From contig CAVXLZ010000002.1 in NCBI GenBank assembly GCA_963762825.1, forward strand, positions 992,001 to 1,056,000: a stretch of DNA of 64,000 nucleotides. The letters run 5' to 3'. Made by a program: the position numbers and the translations under genes. Below the pieces are notes generated by a model, which worked only from the letters and a program-made list of their open reading frames with translations, was not told the DNA's origin and ran no database searches. Positions 45,225-54,668 of the stretch are shown piece after piece. Source of the stretch: Miltoncostaea sp963762825 (lineage in GTDB: Bacteria; Actinomycetota; Thermoleophilia; Miltoncostaeales; Miltoncostaeaceae). Each line of letters opens with the position of its first letter. The stretch's first letter is position 1.

Positions 45225-46118
45225 GTGCCGGCGGCGATCAGCGTCCGCGGCGCGGTGAAGCGCTTCGGGCCCATCGTCGCGGTGAACGGCCTCGACCTTG
45301 AGGTGCCCGAGGGGACGTGCGTGGGGCTTCTCGGCCCGAACGGCGCAGGCAAGTCGACCACGATGAAGCTGCTCACGGCGCAGGCGATCGCGGACGAGGG
45401 CTCGCTCGAGGTGCTCGGCTTCCATCTGCCGGGCGAGTCGAAGCAGGCCCGGGCCCAGTGCGGCGTCGTTCCCCAGCTGGACAACCTCGACACGACGCTG
45501 ACGGTGCAGCAGAACCTCGTGGTCTTCAGCTACCTCTACCGGGTGCCCCGGCGCGAGCGGCGAGCCGCCGTCGAGCGCGCCCTCGCCCTCGCGAACCTCG
45601 CCGAGCGCCGCGACAGCCGGGTTGATCAGCTCTCGGGCGGCATGCGCCGGCGACTGCTCATCGCCCGCGCCCTGGTCCACCGTCCGCGGTTGGTGCTCTT
45701 GGACGAGCCCACCGTCGGCCTCGATCCGCAGGTGCGTCAGGAGCTGTGGGCACTGATCGGCGCGCTCCGCGCGGAGGGTGTCTCGATCCTGATGTCCACC
45801 CACTACATCGAGGAGGCCGAGCGGCTGGCCGACACGGTGACGATCATGGCCGAGGGGACGGCCGTGGCCGTGGGCAGGCCCGCCGACCTGATCGCGGAGC
45901 ACGCCGGCGCCGAGGCCATCGAGGTCTACGGTCCCGCGTCGCGTCTGGTCGAGATCGAGCGGGAGGCCATCGCGACCGGCATGCGGACCCGGCGCACCGG
46001 CACGTCGGTCTCGCTGCTGCGTCTCGACCTCGCCACCGCAAGTCCTCCGGCCGGCGAGCGGCGCCCGGCGAACCTCGAGGACGTGTTCGTACTGCTCACC
46101 GGCGAGGACATCTCGTGA
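45225..46118 (+). CDS. ABC-2 type transporter ATPase
   Basis: ABC ATPase of 297 residues, DrrA/NodI type: Walker A GLLGPNGAGKSTTMK, Q-loop VVPQLDNLD, signature QLSGGMRRRLLIARAL, Walker B LVLLDEPTVGLDP, and switch His in MSTHYIEEAE. A C-terminal extension of about 75 residues ends in NLEDVFVLLTGED, as in drug/lipid exporters. GTG 45225 begins 8 nt after the hemQ stop. It is coupled to its permease by GTGA. Confidence 0.93.
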   Translation: MPAAISVRGAVKRFGPIVAVNGLDLEVPEGTCVGLLGPNGAGKSTTMKLLTAQAIADEGSLEVLGFHLPGESKQARAQCGVVPQLDNLDTTLTVQQNLVVFSYLYRVPRRERRAAVERALALANLAERRDSRVDQLSGGMRRRLLIARALVHRPRLVLLDEPTVGLDPQVRQELWALIGALRAEGVSILMSTHYIEEAERLADTVTIMAEGTAVAVGRPADLIAEHAGAEAIEVYGPASRLVEIEREAIATGMRTRRTGTSVSLLRLDLATASPPAGERRPANLEDVFVLLTGEDIS

Positions 46119-46912
46119 ACGCCCCGCCCCCGGCCACACGTCGCCTGCGCCGCCTGGAGCGGGGCGCACTCGCCGGGGTGCTGGTGCGCGAGGTGATCAA
46201 CTTCTCGTCGTACTGGCGCTCCACGACCTTCTCCTCGACCGTCGAGCCGACCATTTACCTCCTCGCATTCGGTTTCGGCTTCGGCTCGCTGGTCTCGACC
46301 GTGGGGGGCTACCGCTACGTGGAGTTCGTGGGAACGGGAACCGTTGCGACCGCGGTGCTCTTCTCCTCCGCGTTCCCCGGGATGTTCTCGAGCTTCGTCA
46401 AGTACCGCTACCAGCACACCTACGACGCCATCCTCGCGGCGCCGGTGGACACCGAGGAGCTGGTCAGCGCCGAGGCTCTCTGGATCGCGATCCGCGCCGG
46501 GAGCTACGGATGCACGCCGATGCTGGTCGCAATGGCCTTCGGGCTCGATCCGAGCTGGGGGATGCTTGCCGTGCCGGCCATCGCCTTCCTCGCCGGCTTC
46601 GGCTGGGCGTGCTTCGGCATCACCGTTGCCGCCCATATGAAGGCGATCGAGAGCTTCAGCTATGTGATCAGCGCGGTGCTGACCCCGCTCTTCCTCGTGG
46701 CGGGGACGTTCTTCCCCCTCGACCAGCTCCCCGGCTGGGCCCGGGCGCTCGCGCAGCTCAATCCCCTCTACCACCTCGTGGAGCTGGTGCGCCACGCGGT
46801 CTTCGGCGTCCAGCCCCTCGCCGATCTGGGCCACCTCGGCGTGGTCGTCGCATTCGGCTTCCTGATGTGGCGCCTGGCCATCTCGGGGATGACCAGAAAG
46901 CTCATCGTCTAG
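46115..46912 (+). CDS. ABC-2 type transporter permease
   Basis: Permease of 265 residues with six hydrophobic segments and the ABC-2 signature near the end (LTPLFLVAGTFFPLDQLPGW, NPLYHLVELVRHAVFG), as in NodJ/DrrB exporters. GTG 46115 overlaps the ATPase stop. The exported substrate is unknown. The 149-bp gap 46913-47061 to the convergent OsmC gene has only a weak 6-bp stem (GCCCGT/ACGGGC) that could serve as a terminator. Confidence 0.92.
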   Translation: MNAPPPATRRLRRLERGALAGVLVREVINFSSYWRSTTFSSTVEPTIYLLAFGFGFGSLVSTVGGYRYVEFVGTGTVATAVLFSSAFPGMFSSFVKYRYQHTYDAILAAPVDTEELVSAEALWIAIRAGSYGCTPMLVAMAFGLDPSWGMLAVPAIAFLAGFGWACFGITVAAHMKAIESFSYVISAVLTPLFLVAGTFFPLDQLPGWARALAQLNPLYHLVELVRHAVFGVQPLADLGHLGVVVAFGFLMWRLAISGMTRKLIV

Positions 46913-47061
46913 CCGACTCGCGCAGGGCCCGTCACGAGGTGCCCACGGGCTGGCCTCCGGGCTCGTGCCACCCGGCTGGAGCTGGAGTCACATGATGGCC
47001 CGGCCGATGGCCGCCGCGCGGGTGGCGCACTGGCTGGCGGGGCGGCGGGCGGTGGCGCCCC

Positions 47062-47556
47062 TCAGCTGAGGTGCAGCTCCCGCTCCACCGGGATCGGGCG
47101 CGAGAGCACGTCGAAGACCGGGCAGTGGCGGTCGGCGACCTCGGCCAGCTCCCGATAGCGCTCCGGCGCCTCGGCGCCTTCGAGCGTGACCCCGATGCGG
47201 ACGCTCTCGTATCCCGCCGCCACGCCCTCCTCCAGCCCCAGGAATCCGCGTAGATCGAGGGTGCCCTCCACGTCGACCACGATCCGCGCGAGGGCGATGC
47301 CGAGCTCGGCCGCCCAAAGGCGGTAGGTGACTGCCTGGCAGGTGGCGAGGCTCGTCAGCAGCAGCTCGACCGGGCTCTGGGCCGTGTCGGTGCCGCCGAA
47401 CGAGCGCGGCTCGTCGGCCGCGGCGGTGTGGCCGCGCGCGGTGGTCTCGCAGCGCATTCCCTCGCCGAGCTCGGTCGAAACGGCGACCCGGACGTGCGCC
47501 AGGGAGGGGTCATCGCGAAAGCGTGCGGCGACCTTCGCGTGGGGGGCGGACTCCAT
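47062..47556 (-). CDS. OsmC family protein
   Basis: A 164-residue OsmC/Ohr-fold protein. The two redox cysteines are in LATCQAVTYRLWA and DRHCPVFDVLSRP. The SFGGTDTAQSPVELLLTSLA stretch is typical of the YhfA-like branch. Such proteins are thiol-dependent peroxidases or related redox proteins. ATG 47556 gives MESAPHAKV; the frame is open further upstream but divergent from the alcohol dehydrogenase gene, leaving 79 bp for two promoters. Confidence 0.88.
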   Translation of the reverse strand: MESAPHAKVAARFRDDPSLAHVRVAVSTELGEGMRCETTARGHTAAADEPRSFGGTDTAQSPVELLLTSLATCQAVTYRLWAAELGIALARIVVDVEGTLDLRGFLGLEEGVAAGYESVRIGVTLEGAEAPERYRELAEVADRHCPVFDVLSRPIPVERELHLS

Positions 47557-47635
47557 CTTCCGGGATCGTAACGACCCGCAGGGGGCCGGTTGCGGCGTAT
47601 CCTTGACCGCGACGACCACCGACGGCGGGGGAACG

Positions 47636-48727
47636 ATGCGGGGACTCACCTTCCAGGGTACGCAGGACGTTCGGGTGGAGGAGGTGGCGGACCCCACCAT
47701 CGAGCACCCGGGCGACGCCATCGTGCGCGTCACGATGGCGGGCATCTGCGGATCGGACCTCCACATCTACAACGCGGGTGAGGCCTTCGGCTTCTCGCCG
47801 GGATCGCGTCTCGGACATGAGTTCGTCGGCACTGTCGAGGCGGTCGGCCCCGGCGTCTCGGGAGTCTCGGCCGGCGACCGCGTGATGTCGTCGTGCTCGG
47901 TCGCGTGCGGCGAATGCACGTGGTGCCGGGAAGGGCTCGCCTCCTCCTGCGTCAAGTGGTCGCTCTTCGGCTGGGCTCCCCGGGTGTGGGCCCATGGCGG
48001 GGCCGTGCAGGGCGGGCAGTCCGAGCTGATCCGTGTCCCGCTGGCGGACACGACGCTCCATCCCATTCCCGAGTCCCTTGCGTCTGCGGAGCGCGAGGCG
48101 AGCGTCCTCCCGCTGGTGGACGTGATGTCCACCGGGTGGCACGGGCTGACCTGCGCGGGCACCCTTCCCGGCCAGTCGGTCGTGGTGATCGGCGACGGCG
48201 CCGTCGGCCTGGCGGGGGTCCACGGCGCGCGTGCCAAGGGAGCCGAGCGGATCATCTGCCTCGGCCACCACGCCGACCGCCTGGCCACGGCAAGCGCCCT
48301 CGGCGCCACCCTGACGATCTCCTCGCGCGATGACGACGAGATCAAGGAAGCGGTCATGGAGCACACCGGCGGGGAGGGCGCGCATGTCGTGATCGACTCC
48401 ATCTCGGGCCCCGGATCGATGGCGAGCGCACACGCCTGCGTGCGCCCCGGCGGCACGATCGCCTGCCTCGGAATGGATCACTTCATGGGCAAGACCCCCA
48501 GCGTCAACTGGTTCGACCAGTTCCTGCGCAACATCTCGGTGACCGGAGGCCTGGTGCCGGGCAAGCACTACTTCCCCGAGCTCCTCGGTCTGGTCGAGTC
48601 GGGCACGCTCGACCCCGCACCGATGCTCTCCCACACGATCTCGCTCGATCAGGCCGCAGACGGCTATCGCATGATGGCCGAGCGCGCGGAGGGCGTCACC
48701 AAGGTGGCGCTGCGCCCGGGGGGGTGA
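47636..48727 (+). CDS. Zinc-dependent alcohol dehydrogenase family protein
   Basis: Medium-chain dehydrogenase of 363 residues. Catalytic zinc ligands are in AGICGSDLHIY and RLGHEFVGTV. The structural zinc site has Cys residues in SCSVACGECTWCREGLASSC. The Rossmann turn is VVIGDGAVGLAG. The substrate cannot be deduced; the proline- and Trp-rich KWSLFGWAPRVW segment resembles formaldehyde/glutathione-independent dehydrogenases. ATG 47636 matches the family start (MRGLTFQGTQDVRVEEV). The stop overlaps the next GTG (GTGA). Confidence 0.9.
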   Translation: MRGLTFQGTQDVRVEEVADPTIEHPGDAIVRVTMAGICGSDLHIYNAGEAFGFSPGSRLGHEFVGTVEAVGPGVSGVSAGDRVMSSCSVACGECTWCREGLASSCVKWSLFGWAPRVWAHGGAVQGGQSELIRVPLADTTLHPIPESLASAEREASVLPLVDVMSTGWHGLTCAGTLPGQSVVVIGDGAVGLAGVHGARAKGAERIICLGHHADRLATASALGATLTISSRDDDEIKEAVMEHTGGEGAHVVIDSISGPGSMASAHACVRPGGTIACLGMDHFMGKTPSVNWFDQFLRNISVTGGLVPGKHYFPELLGLVESGTLDPAPMLSHTISLDQAADGYRMMAERAEGVTKVALRPGG

Positions 48728-50142
48728 GCGTGGAGGAGGGGCTCGAGAAGTCCGGCCAGGGGCATCTGGCGCGGGCCTTGGCCCGCCTGACGGGCGCCGA
48801 GCGCGAGGGTCTGCGGGAGGAGATCGAGGCGCTCGACCTGGATCTGATGGGCCGTCTCGTTCATGGCCTCGTCGGCGAGGATGACGCTCCGCTCGGGCGC
48901 ATCGAGCCGCCGGATCCGGACACCCTCATCGCGCTGCCGGAGGGCGCCCGCGACCGAGGGCGCGACCGGCATGCCCGAGAGGCCGGCGAAGCGCTGTTGC
49001 GCGACGGCGGCGTGGCGGCCGTCCTGCTGGCCGGCGGGCAGGGAACGCGCCTGGGCTTCGACGGCCCGAAGGGCCTCTTCCCCTTCGCGCCGGTCACCGG
49101 CCGCACCCTCTTCGCCCACCACGCGGCCAAGATCGCCGCGCTCCGCGCGCGCTACGAGACGGCGCTCCCCTGGTACATCCTCACCTCGCCCGCCAACGAC
49201 GCGGCGACGCGGGCCGCGTTCGCGGAGGCCGACGACTTCGGGCTCGCTCCCGGCTCGGTGCGCATGGTGGTGCAGGGCACCCTGCCGGCGGTCGACCGCC
49301 GCAGCGGGGAGATCCTCCTCGCCGAGGCGGGGCATCTGGCGCTCTCGCCCGACGGTCACGGAGGGCTGCTCTCGGCGCTCTCGAGCTCTGGCGCCCTCGA
49401 GGAGATGGAGCGCGAGGGGATCCGGACGATCTTCACCTTCCAGGTCGACAACCCGCTGGCACGGATCTGCCGCCCCGAGGTGCTCGGTCATCACGTCCTG
49501 GCGGATGCCGAGATGGCCTCGGTCGTCGTGCGCAAGGCCTCGCCCGAGGAGAAGATGGGAGTGATCGCCCGGGTGGACGGGCGTACCGGCGTCGTGGAGT
49601 ACAGCGATCTGCCCGACGAGCTCGCCCGGCGCCGCGACGCCCACGGCGAGCTGGTCTACTGGGCCGGCTCGATCGCGGTGCATTGCATCGAGGTCGCGTT
49701 CGCCCAGCGCATGACGCGGGGGGGCCTGCAGCTGCCCTACCACCATGCCCTGAAGAAGGTGCGCCACATCGATGACGACGGCGCGCCGGTGGAGCCGCAG
49801 GCGCCCAACGCCGTCAAGTTCGAGACGTTCCTCTTCGATGCGCTGCCCTCGGCCTCCCGCACGGTCACCGTCGAGGCCGCCCGCGAGGACGAGTTCTCGC
49901 CGATCAAGAACGCCGAGGGGGCCGATTCCCCGGCGACCGCCCGGCGGGACCTCAACCGGCTCTACGCCCGCTGGTTGGAGGAGTCCGGGATCGCCGTGCC
50001 GCGCGATGACGACGACGAGCCCGTCGACATCGAGATCGATCCCCGCGTCGCCCTCGAGGGTGCCGACCTCGCGGGGGCGCTCGCGCCCGGGTTCGCGGTG
50101 GAGGGCCCGGTCGCGATCAGCCCGCCCGCGGCCACCCCGTGA
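48724..50142 (+). CDS. UDP-N-acetylhexosamine/UDP-sugar pyrophosphorylase, eukaryotic UAP1 type
   Basis: A 472-residue UDPGP-family nucleotidyltransferase, making UDP-sugars from UTP and sugar-1-phosphate. The UTP loop is LLAGGQGTRLGFDGPKG. Other motifs are SPDGHGGLLSALSSSG, FQVDNPLARI, NAVKFETFLFDALP and EDEFSPIKNAEG, the set of eukaryotic UAP1/AGX1 enzymes rather than bacterial GlmU or GalU. N-terminal helices (residues 1-90) correspond to the UAP1 leader. GTG 48724 overlaps the dehydrogenase stop. Substrate choice (GlcNAc, Glc or other) is open. Confidence 0.88.
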   Translation: MSVEEGLEKSGQGHLARALARLTGAEREGLREEIEALDLDLMGRLVHGLVGEDDAPLGRIEPPDPDTLIALPEGARDRGRDRHAREAGEALLRDGGVAAVLLAGGQGTRLGFDGPKGLFPFAPVTGRTLFAHHAAKIAALRARYETALPWYILTSPANDAATRAAFAEADDFGLAPGSVRMVVQGTLPAVDRRSGEILLAEAGHLALSPDGHGGLLSALSSSGALEEMEREGIRTIFTFQVDNPLARICRPEVLGHHVLADAEMASVVVRKASPEEKMGVIARVDGRTGVVEYSDLPDELARRRDAHGELVYWAGSIAVHCIEVAFAQRMTRGGLQLPYHHALKKVRHIDDDGAPVEPQAPNAVKFETFLFDALPSASRTVTVEAAREDEFSPIKNAEGADSPATARRDLNRLYARWLEESGIAVPRDDDDEPVDIEIDPRVALEGADLAGALAPGFAVEGPVAISPPAATP

Positions 50143-51262
50143 CGATGGGGTAGGGCGGCACCGGTCCGCCTCCGCTCGGGTGGATCTCGAAGTGCAGGTG
50201 GGGCGGGGTGCCGCGGGCGTCGCCCGAGTCGCCCACGTAGCCGAGGATCGTCCCGCGCGAGACGCTCGCCCCCTCGGCCGCCGCCGGCGAGTAGGCCGAC
50301 AGGTGGGCGTAGTAGAAGGTGTTGCCGGCGCGGTCGCGCACCCACAGGCGCCAACCGCCGAGGCCGTTGTAGCCGACGTTGAACAGCGATCCGTCCGCCA
50401 CCGCCACGACCGGTGTGCCTTGCGCGCCGAAGATGTCGATCCCCTGGTGGTAGCGCCCGCCGGGGCGCGGATAGAGCCAGTCGTTGGTGAACGTCACCGC
50501 CCCGGCCACGGGGAAGACGAAGTCCCCCGGTGGGAGGGCTCCGCCGAGCGCCGTCTCGCCCGCGACTGGGATGGAGCTGAGCGCCGCCTGGCGCGCCTTG
50601 GCGAGGAGCGCGAGCCGTTCACGCCGCCCGCGCTCCTCCTTCACGAGCCGGGTCAGCCGCGAGCGGGCGTCCGCCAGGGCGCGCCGCTGGTCGGCGACCA
50701 GGACAGCGAGTTCGTCCGCGCGCCGGCGGGCCCGCTCGAACTCGCTCTGTGCCTGCGACTCGGCGTCGGCCTGGCGGCGCTCGAGCCCTGCGAGGCGCGT
50801 CCTCCGGGCGCGGACCGCCGCGACGGTGCCGGCGTCCCTCGCGGCGATCTGGTCGATGAGATCGATCGCCTCCTGGGCGTCGGCGAGGCTTCCGCTGGCG
50901 AGCAGCAGATCAACGAACGACGGGTCCTTGCTGACGTAGAGGCCGACCACGCGCTGGGACAGGAGCTCGCGGGAGCGCTCGAGGTCGCGGCGGGCGCCCG
51001 CCAGCTCATCACGGGTGCCCGCGAGCGCCTCCTGGGCCACCTCGAGGCGGTCGATCGCGAGGTTGTTCGCCTCGACGGCGGCCCCCACCCGCACGTCCAG
51101 CTCGGCCACGCTGCGCCCGAGCTCCCCGACCTCGTCGCGGGTCGCCCCGATGGAGGGTGCCGCCGGCGCCCGGGGTGCGAGGGCTGCGCCGGCGAGCATC
51201 AGGAGTGCGATGGCCGCGAGGGCCAGCCGCGTGGCGGATGGGAGGAGCATCAGTGTGGACAC
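50117..51262 (-). CDS. Secreted coiled-coil M23 peptidoglycan hydrolase / EnvC-NlpD-like
   Basis: A protein of about 381 residues with a signal peptide (RLALAAIALLMLAGAALA). A long coiled coil follows (about residues 35-215; VAQEALAGTRDELAGARRDLE), then a LytM/M23 domain with YHQGIDIFGAQGTPVVAV and PPHLHFEIHP. The zinc ligands His and Asp in HQGID and the His pair in HLHFE are present, so it may be an active endopeptidase rather than a degenerate EnvC activator. GTG 51262 is tentative; ATG 51250 is possible. The C-terminus overlaps the UAP1-like gene by 26 bp (convergent). Confidence 0.87.
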   Translation of the reverse strand: MSTLMLLPSATRLALAAIALLMLAGAALAPRAPAAPSIGATRDEVGELGRSVAELDVRVGAAVEANNLAIDRLEVAQEALAGTRDELAGARRDLERSRELLSQRVVGLYVSKDPSFVDLLLASGSLADAQEAIDLIDQIAARDAGTVAAVRARRTRLAGLERRQADAESQAQSEFERARRRADELAVLVADQRRALADARSRLTRLVKEERGRRERLALLAKARQAALSSIPVAGETALGGALPPGDFVFPVAGAVTFTNDWLYPRPGGRYHQGIDIFGAQGTPVVAVADGSLFNVGYNGLGGWRLWVRDRAGNTFYYAHLSAYSPAAAEGASVSRGTILGYVGDSGDARGTPPHLHFEIHPSGGGPVPPYPIVTGWPRAG

Positions 51263-51337
51263 CCTGGCGTCTCGCCGGGGCGATCTCTCCATCCATCGGC
51301 GTGTTCGCAACGCCGACTGAGCGATCTGCAATCCCGA

Positions 51338-52276
51338 TCAGGTCGGGGTGCGGACCTCGCGGGGGAGGGCGAAGAAGACGCCCTCGGATGAGGGCACCTC
51401 GTCGCCGGTGCGGAGGTAACCGGCGGATGCGATCGCTTCCGCAACCTCCTGCACCAGAACCTCGGGCGCCGATGCGCCGGCGGTGAGCGCGACCCGGCTC
51501 CTTCCGTCGAGCCAGCGCGGATCGAACTCGCCGACGTTGTCGACGAGGTGAGCCTCGGCACCGGTCGCCACCGCGACCTCGACCATCCGGTTCGAGTTCG
51601 ACGAGTTGCGCGAGCCGACCACCAGCACGAGGTCGGCACCGTCCTGGACCACGGCGCGCACCGCGTCCTGACGGTTCTGGGTGGCGTAGCAGATGTCGCT
51701 GGTCTTCGGTCCCGCCAGGGACGGGAAGCGGCGCTTGAGCACGTCCACGATCGCAGCAGCATCGTCGATCGACAGCGTGGTCTGGGTGGTGAGGGCGACG
51801 TTCTCGGGGTCGGGCACCTCGACCGCCTCGGCGTCGGCGACGCTCTCGATCACGATGACCGCCTCCGGTGCCTCACCGCGCGTGCCGATCACCTCGTCGT
51901 GGGAGAGGTGGCCGACCAGCAGGACCGTCGCCCCGCGCTTGGCGTAGCGCCGCACCTCGGCGTGCACCTTCGACACCAGGGGGCAGGTGGCGTCGATCAC
52001 GCGCAGGCCGCGCTCGGCGCAGACGCGGTGCACCTCGGGGGAGACGCCGTGGGCCGACAGGATGATCGTCTCCCCCACGGGGACGTCGCTCTCGCTGTCC
52101 ACGAACACCGCGCCCTTGGCCGCCAGCGACGACACGACGTGCGTGTTGTGGACGATCTCGCCCCGCACGTACACGGGTGCGCCGAGCTCGACGAGCACCC
52201 GCTCGACGGTTTCGATCGCCCGGTCGACTCCTGCGCAGTATCCCCGAGGGGCGACCAGTTCCAGCTCGCTCGACAC
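51338..52276 (-). CDS. ispH: 4-hydroxy-3-methylbut-2-enyl diphosphate reductase
   Basis: IspH/LytB of 312 residues, last step of the MEP isoprenoid pathway. The three Fe-S cysteines are Cys14 (RGYCAGV), Cys98 (DATCPLV) and Cys196 (DICYATQNRQ). Other motifs are GEIVHNTHVV, SAHGVSP and SRNSSNSNRMVEV. GTG 52276 gives the family start VSSELELVAPRGYCAGV. The gene is divergent from the hydrolase at 52317 with 40 bp between. Confidence 0.96.
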   Translation of the reverse strand: MSSELELVAPRGYCAGVDRAIETVERVLVELGAPVYVRGEIVHNTHVVSSLAAKGAVFVDSESDVPVGETIILSAHGVSPEVHRVCAERGLRVIDATCPLVSKVHAEVRRYAKRGATVLLVGHLSHDEVIGTRGEAPEAVIVIESVADAEAVEVPDPENVALTTQTTLSIDDAAAIVDVLKRRFPSLAGPKTSDICYATQNRQDAVRAVVQDGADLVLVVGSRNSSNSNRMVEVAVATGAEAHLVDNVGEFDPRWLDGRSRVALTAGASAPEVLVQEVAEAIASAGYLRTGDEVPSSEGVFFALPREVRTPT

Positions 52277-52316
52277 ACCCCCAAGGGTAGAGCACCCGAC
52301 CACGTATCGTGGCGGC

Positions 52317-53124
52317 GTGGGTACCCTTGCCAGGATCGAGCGCGGAGACGGCCCGTCCGTGCTGCTGATCCATGGCTTGAACGGCTTCAAGGAGGGCTGG
52401 GGCCCCCTGCCGGACGCGCTGGCCGACGCAGGCCTGCGGGCCGTGATGGTCGATCTGCCTGGCTTCGGGTCCAGCGCGCGGCTCCCGCGCACCGACCCGG
52501 CGGCGCTGGCCGCGGCGCTGGAGCCGCTGATCGCCGAGCTCGCGCCGGTGCATCTGGTCGGGCCACTCGCTCGGGACCCAGGTGGCGATGCTCGCCGCCG
52601 CGAGCCATCCCGGCCGGGTGGCCGCGATGGTCCTCGTGTCGCCCTGGATCCTCCCCCGCCCGATGCGCCTGCCCCCGAAGGGCGTCTCCGATCTCCTCCA
52701 GATCCCGGTCGTCGGCCGCGCGCTGGCGAGGTTGGCGATCGCCCGCATCCGCCGCGACCCCGCGCGCTGCCGCGATGCCTACCTCAGCGCGATCGCCGAT
52801 CCGGATGCGCTCACGAGCCATCCCGAGATGGCCGCCCTTCTGAGCCTGGCCGGCGAACGGCTGCGGTCCGCCGACATCCGGGCGATGAGCGACTGGGCGG
52901 CGAGCGCTCTCGCTCTCGATCTTCGGCGCATGGCGGCCGACCTGATCGCTCCGTCGCTGGTGGTGTGCGGCACCCTCGACCGTGTGACGAATCCTGCCGG
53001 CGCGGACTGGCTCGCCCGCGCCCTCCCCGCTGGAGAGATGCTGAGGGTCGAGCGCGCCGCCCACTTCCCGCATCTCGAGCGCGCCGACCTCGTGCTGCCG
53101 GCGATCCGTGGGCACCTGGCGTGA
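52317..53124 (+). CDS. Alpha/beta-fold hydrolase (one frameshift)
   Basis: About 268 residues when mended. The N-terminal half has LLIHGLNGFKEGW (oxyanion HG) and VDLPGFGSS. The nucleophile elbow is split: as given it reads HLVGPLARDPG. Removing one G of 52560-52562 gives LVGHSLGTQVAMLAAASHPGR with the Ser nucleophile, and it continues in the second frame. Asp is in VVCGTLDRVTN and His in RAAHFPHLE. Total length is a multiple of three plus one. Substrate unknown. It overlaps the IMPase gene by GTGA. Confidence 0.85.
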
Positions 53125-53886
53125 GCGGGGAGCTCCTCGCGCTGGCCCTGGCGGCGGCCCGTGCAGCCGGGGGGCTCCTCGCCGAACGCGTCGGCGATCC
53201 GGTGAGGGGGCTGGCGTCCAAGAGCAGCCGGACCGACCTGGTCAGCGACGCCGACCGCGACGCCGAGTCACTGCTGGTGGGGATGATCCGTGCGGCCCGG
53301 CCCGACGACGCGATCGTGGCCGAGGAGGGCGGCGGGCCGATCGGGTGGATCGGGGATCACCTGGCTCGTGGACCCCCTCGACGGGACCACCAACTACCTC
53401 TGGGGCGTTCCACAGTGGAGCGTCAGCGTGGCCGCACGTGACGATCGCGGGGCGCTGGTCGGCGTGGTCCAGGACGTGCCGCGCAGCGAGACCTACTCCG
53501 CCGTGCGCGGGGGCGGGGCGTGGCTCGGCGACGAGCGTCTGGCGATGGGTCCGGGGCCGGAGCTCGCGGAGGCTCTGATCGGGACCGGCTTCAACTACCG
53601 CGCCGAGGAGCGGGTGCGCCAGGCCGAGCGCCTCACGCGCATCCTTCCCGCAGTGCGCGATCTGCGCCGCTTCGGCTCGGCGGCGCTCGACCTGGCATGG
53701 GTCGCCGCCGGTCGCATCGACGGCTACTTCGAGACCGGCCTCAACGCATGGGACTGGGCCGCCGGGGAGCTGCTGGTGCGGGAAGCCGGTGGAGTGGTCG
53801 AGGAACTGCCCTCCCAGGGGCTCATCGCGGCAGGCGCCGGCCTCTTCGGTCCTCTGCGCGCCCTGGTGCGCGACGCCGAGGGATGA
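53121..53886 (+). CDS. Inositol monophosphatase family protein (one frameshift)
   Basis: About 254 residues when mended. The N-terminal part has SKSSRTDLVSDADRDAE and the metal-binding EEGG. The frame breaks at the G run 53334-53336. Dropping one G gives EEGGGRSGGSGITWLVDPLDGTTNY, the expected Mg2+/Li+ site, and the second frame runs to the end with NAWDWAAGELLVREAGG. Substrates in this family include inositol phosphates, fructose-1,6-bisphosphate and PAP. GTG 53121 overlaps the hydrolase stop, and the end overlaps the DUF1624 gene (ATGA). Confidence 0.88.
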
Positions 53887-54668
53887 GCGCCTCCGGCCGT
53901 GAGAGGCTCTGGGAGGTTGACGCGGCGCGAACCCTGGCGATCGCCATGATGATCGCTTACCACGCCGCCTACGACGTCGATCTGCTCGCTCCGGAAGTGG
54001 ACATCGACCCCTTCGGTGGGGGCTGGCGGGCCCTGCAGGTCGCGACCGGCTCGAGCTTCCTGTTCGTGGTCGGCGTGAGTCTGGCCATCTCGAACGGTCG
54101 CGCCCGATCACGGGGTCTCGCGGGGCTCCCCCTCTACCGGCGACATCTGCGCCGTGCCTCCCAGGTGGCCGCCGCCGCGCTGCTAGTGAGCGCGGCGACC
54201 CGGGTCGCCCTGGGTGACGACTACGTGCGGTTCGGCATCCTCCACTGCATCGCGGCGGCAATGCTCATCGGGCCCCTCCTCACGCGTCTCGGATGGCTCA
54301 ACGTCCCTCTCGGTGCGGCGGTGCTCGCGACCGGACTGGCGCTCAAGGAGGGTCCCGCCTCTGACGTGCCGGGGCTGCTCGTGCTCGGTGTCCCCCCCGC
54401 CGGGGGCGCCGGGGTCGATTGGTACCCGCTCGCCCCGTGGCTGGCGCCGGTGCTCTTCGGCTTGGCCGCCGGTCTCGCTCTCTACCCCGGCGGACGCCGG
54501 GGGGCCTGGGGCGCCCGCCTGCCCGACCCGGCGGCATCGCGCTTCATCGGCGTGCCCGGGCGCCACGCGCTCCCGATCTACCTCGTGCACCAGCCGGTGC
54601 TGATCCTGATCGTCGCCGGTGCGCTTGCGGCGGTGGGGGTCGAGGTGAGCTGGGCCGGGTTCCGATGA
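53883..54668 (+). CDS. DUF1624 / heparan-alpha-glucosaminide acetyltransferase-like membrane protein
   Basis: A 261-residue membrane protein with seven to eight hydrophobic segments. The N-terminal motif RLWEVDAARTLAIAMMIAYH, with conserved Asp/Arg and His, and FLFVVGVSLA are typical of DUF1624/YeiB-like acyltransferase-fold proteins. A late FIGVPGRHALPIYLVHQPVL matches the family end. Biochemical role unknown. ATG 53883 overlaps the IMPase stop and its end overlaps the YdeI-like gene (ATGA). Confidence 0.8.
   Translation: MSASGRERLWEVDAARTLAIAMMIAYHAAYDVDLLAPEVDIDPFGGGWRALQVATGSSFLFVVGVSLAISNGRARSRGLAGLPLYRRHLRRASQVAAAALLVSAATRVALGDDYVRFGILHCIAAAMLIGPLLTRLGWLNVPLGAAVLATGLALKEGPASDVPGLLVLGVPPAGGAGVDWYPLAPWLAPVLFGLAAGLALYPGGRRGAWGARLPDPAASRFIGVPGRHALPIYLVHQPVLILIVAGALAAVGVEVSWAGFR

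Noticed and set aside
46913..47061. Small gene in the gap between the ABC permease and OsmC
   Set aside because: Short frames there have no Shine-Dalgarno, no start context and Arg/Gly-rich noise composition.
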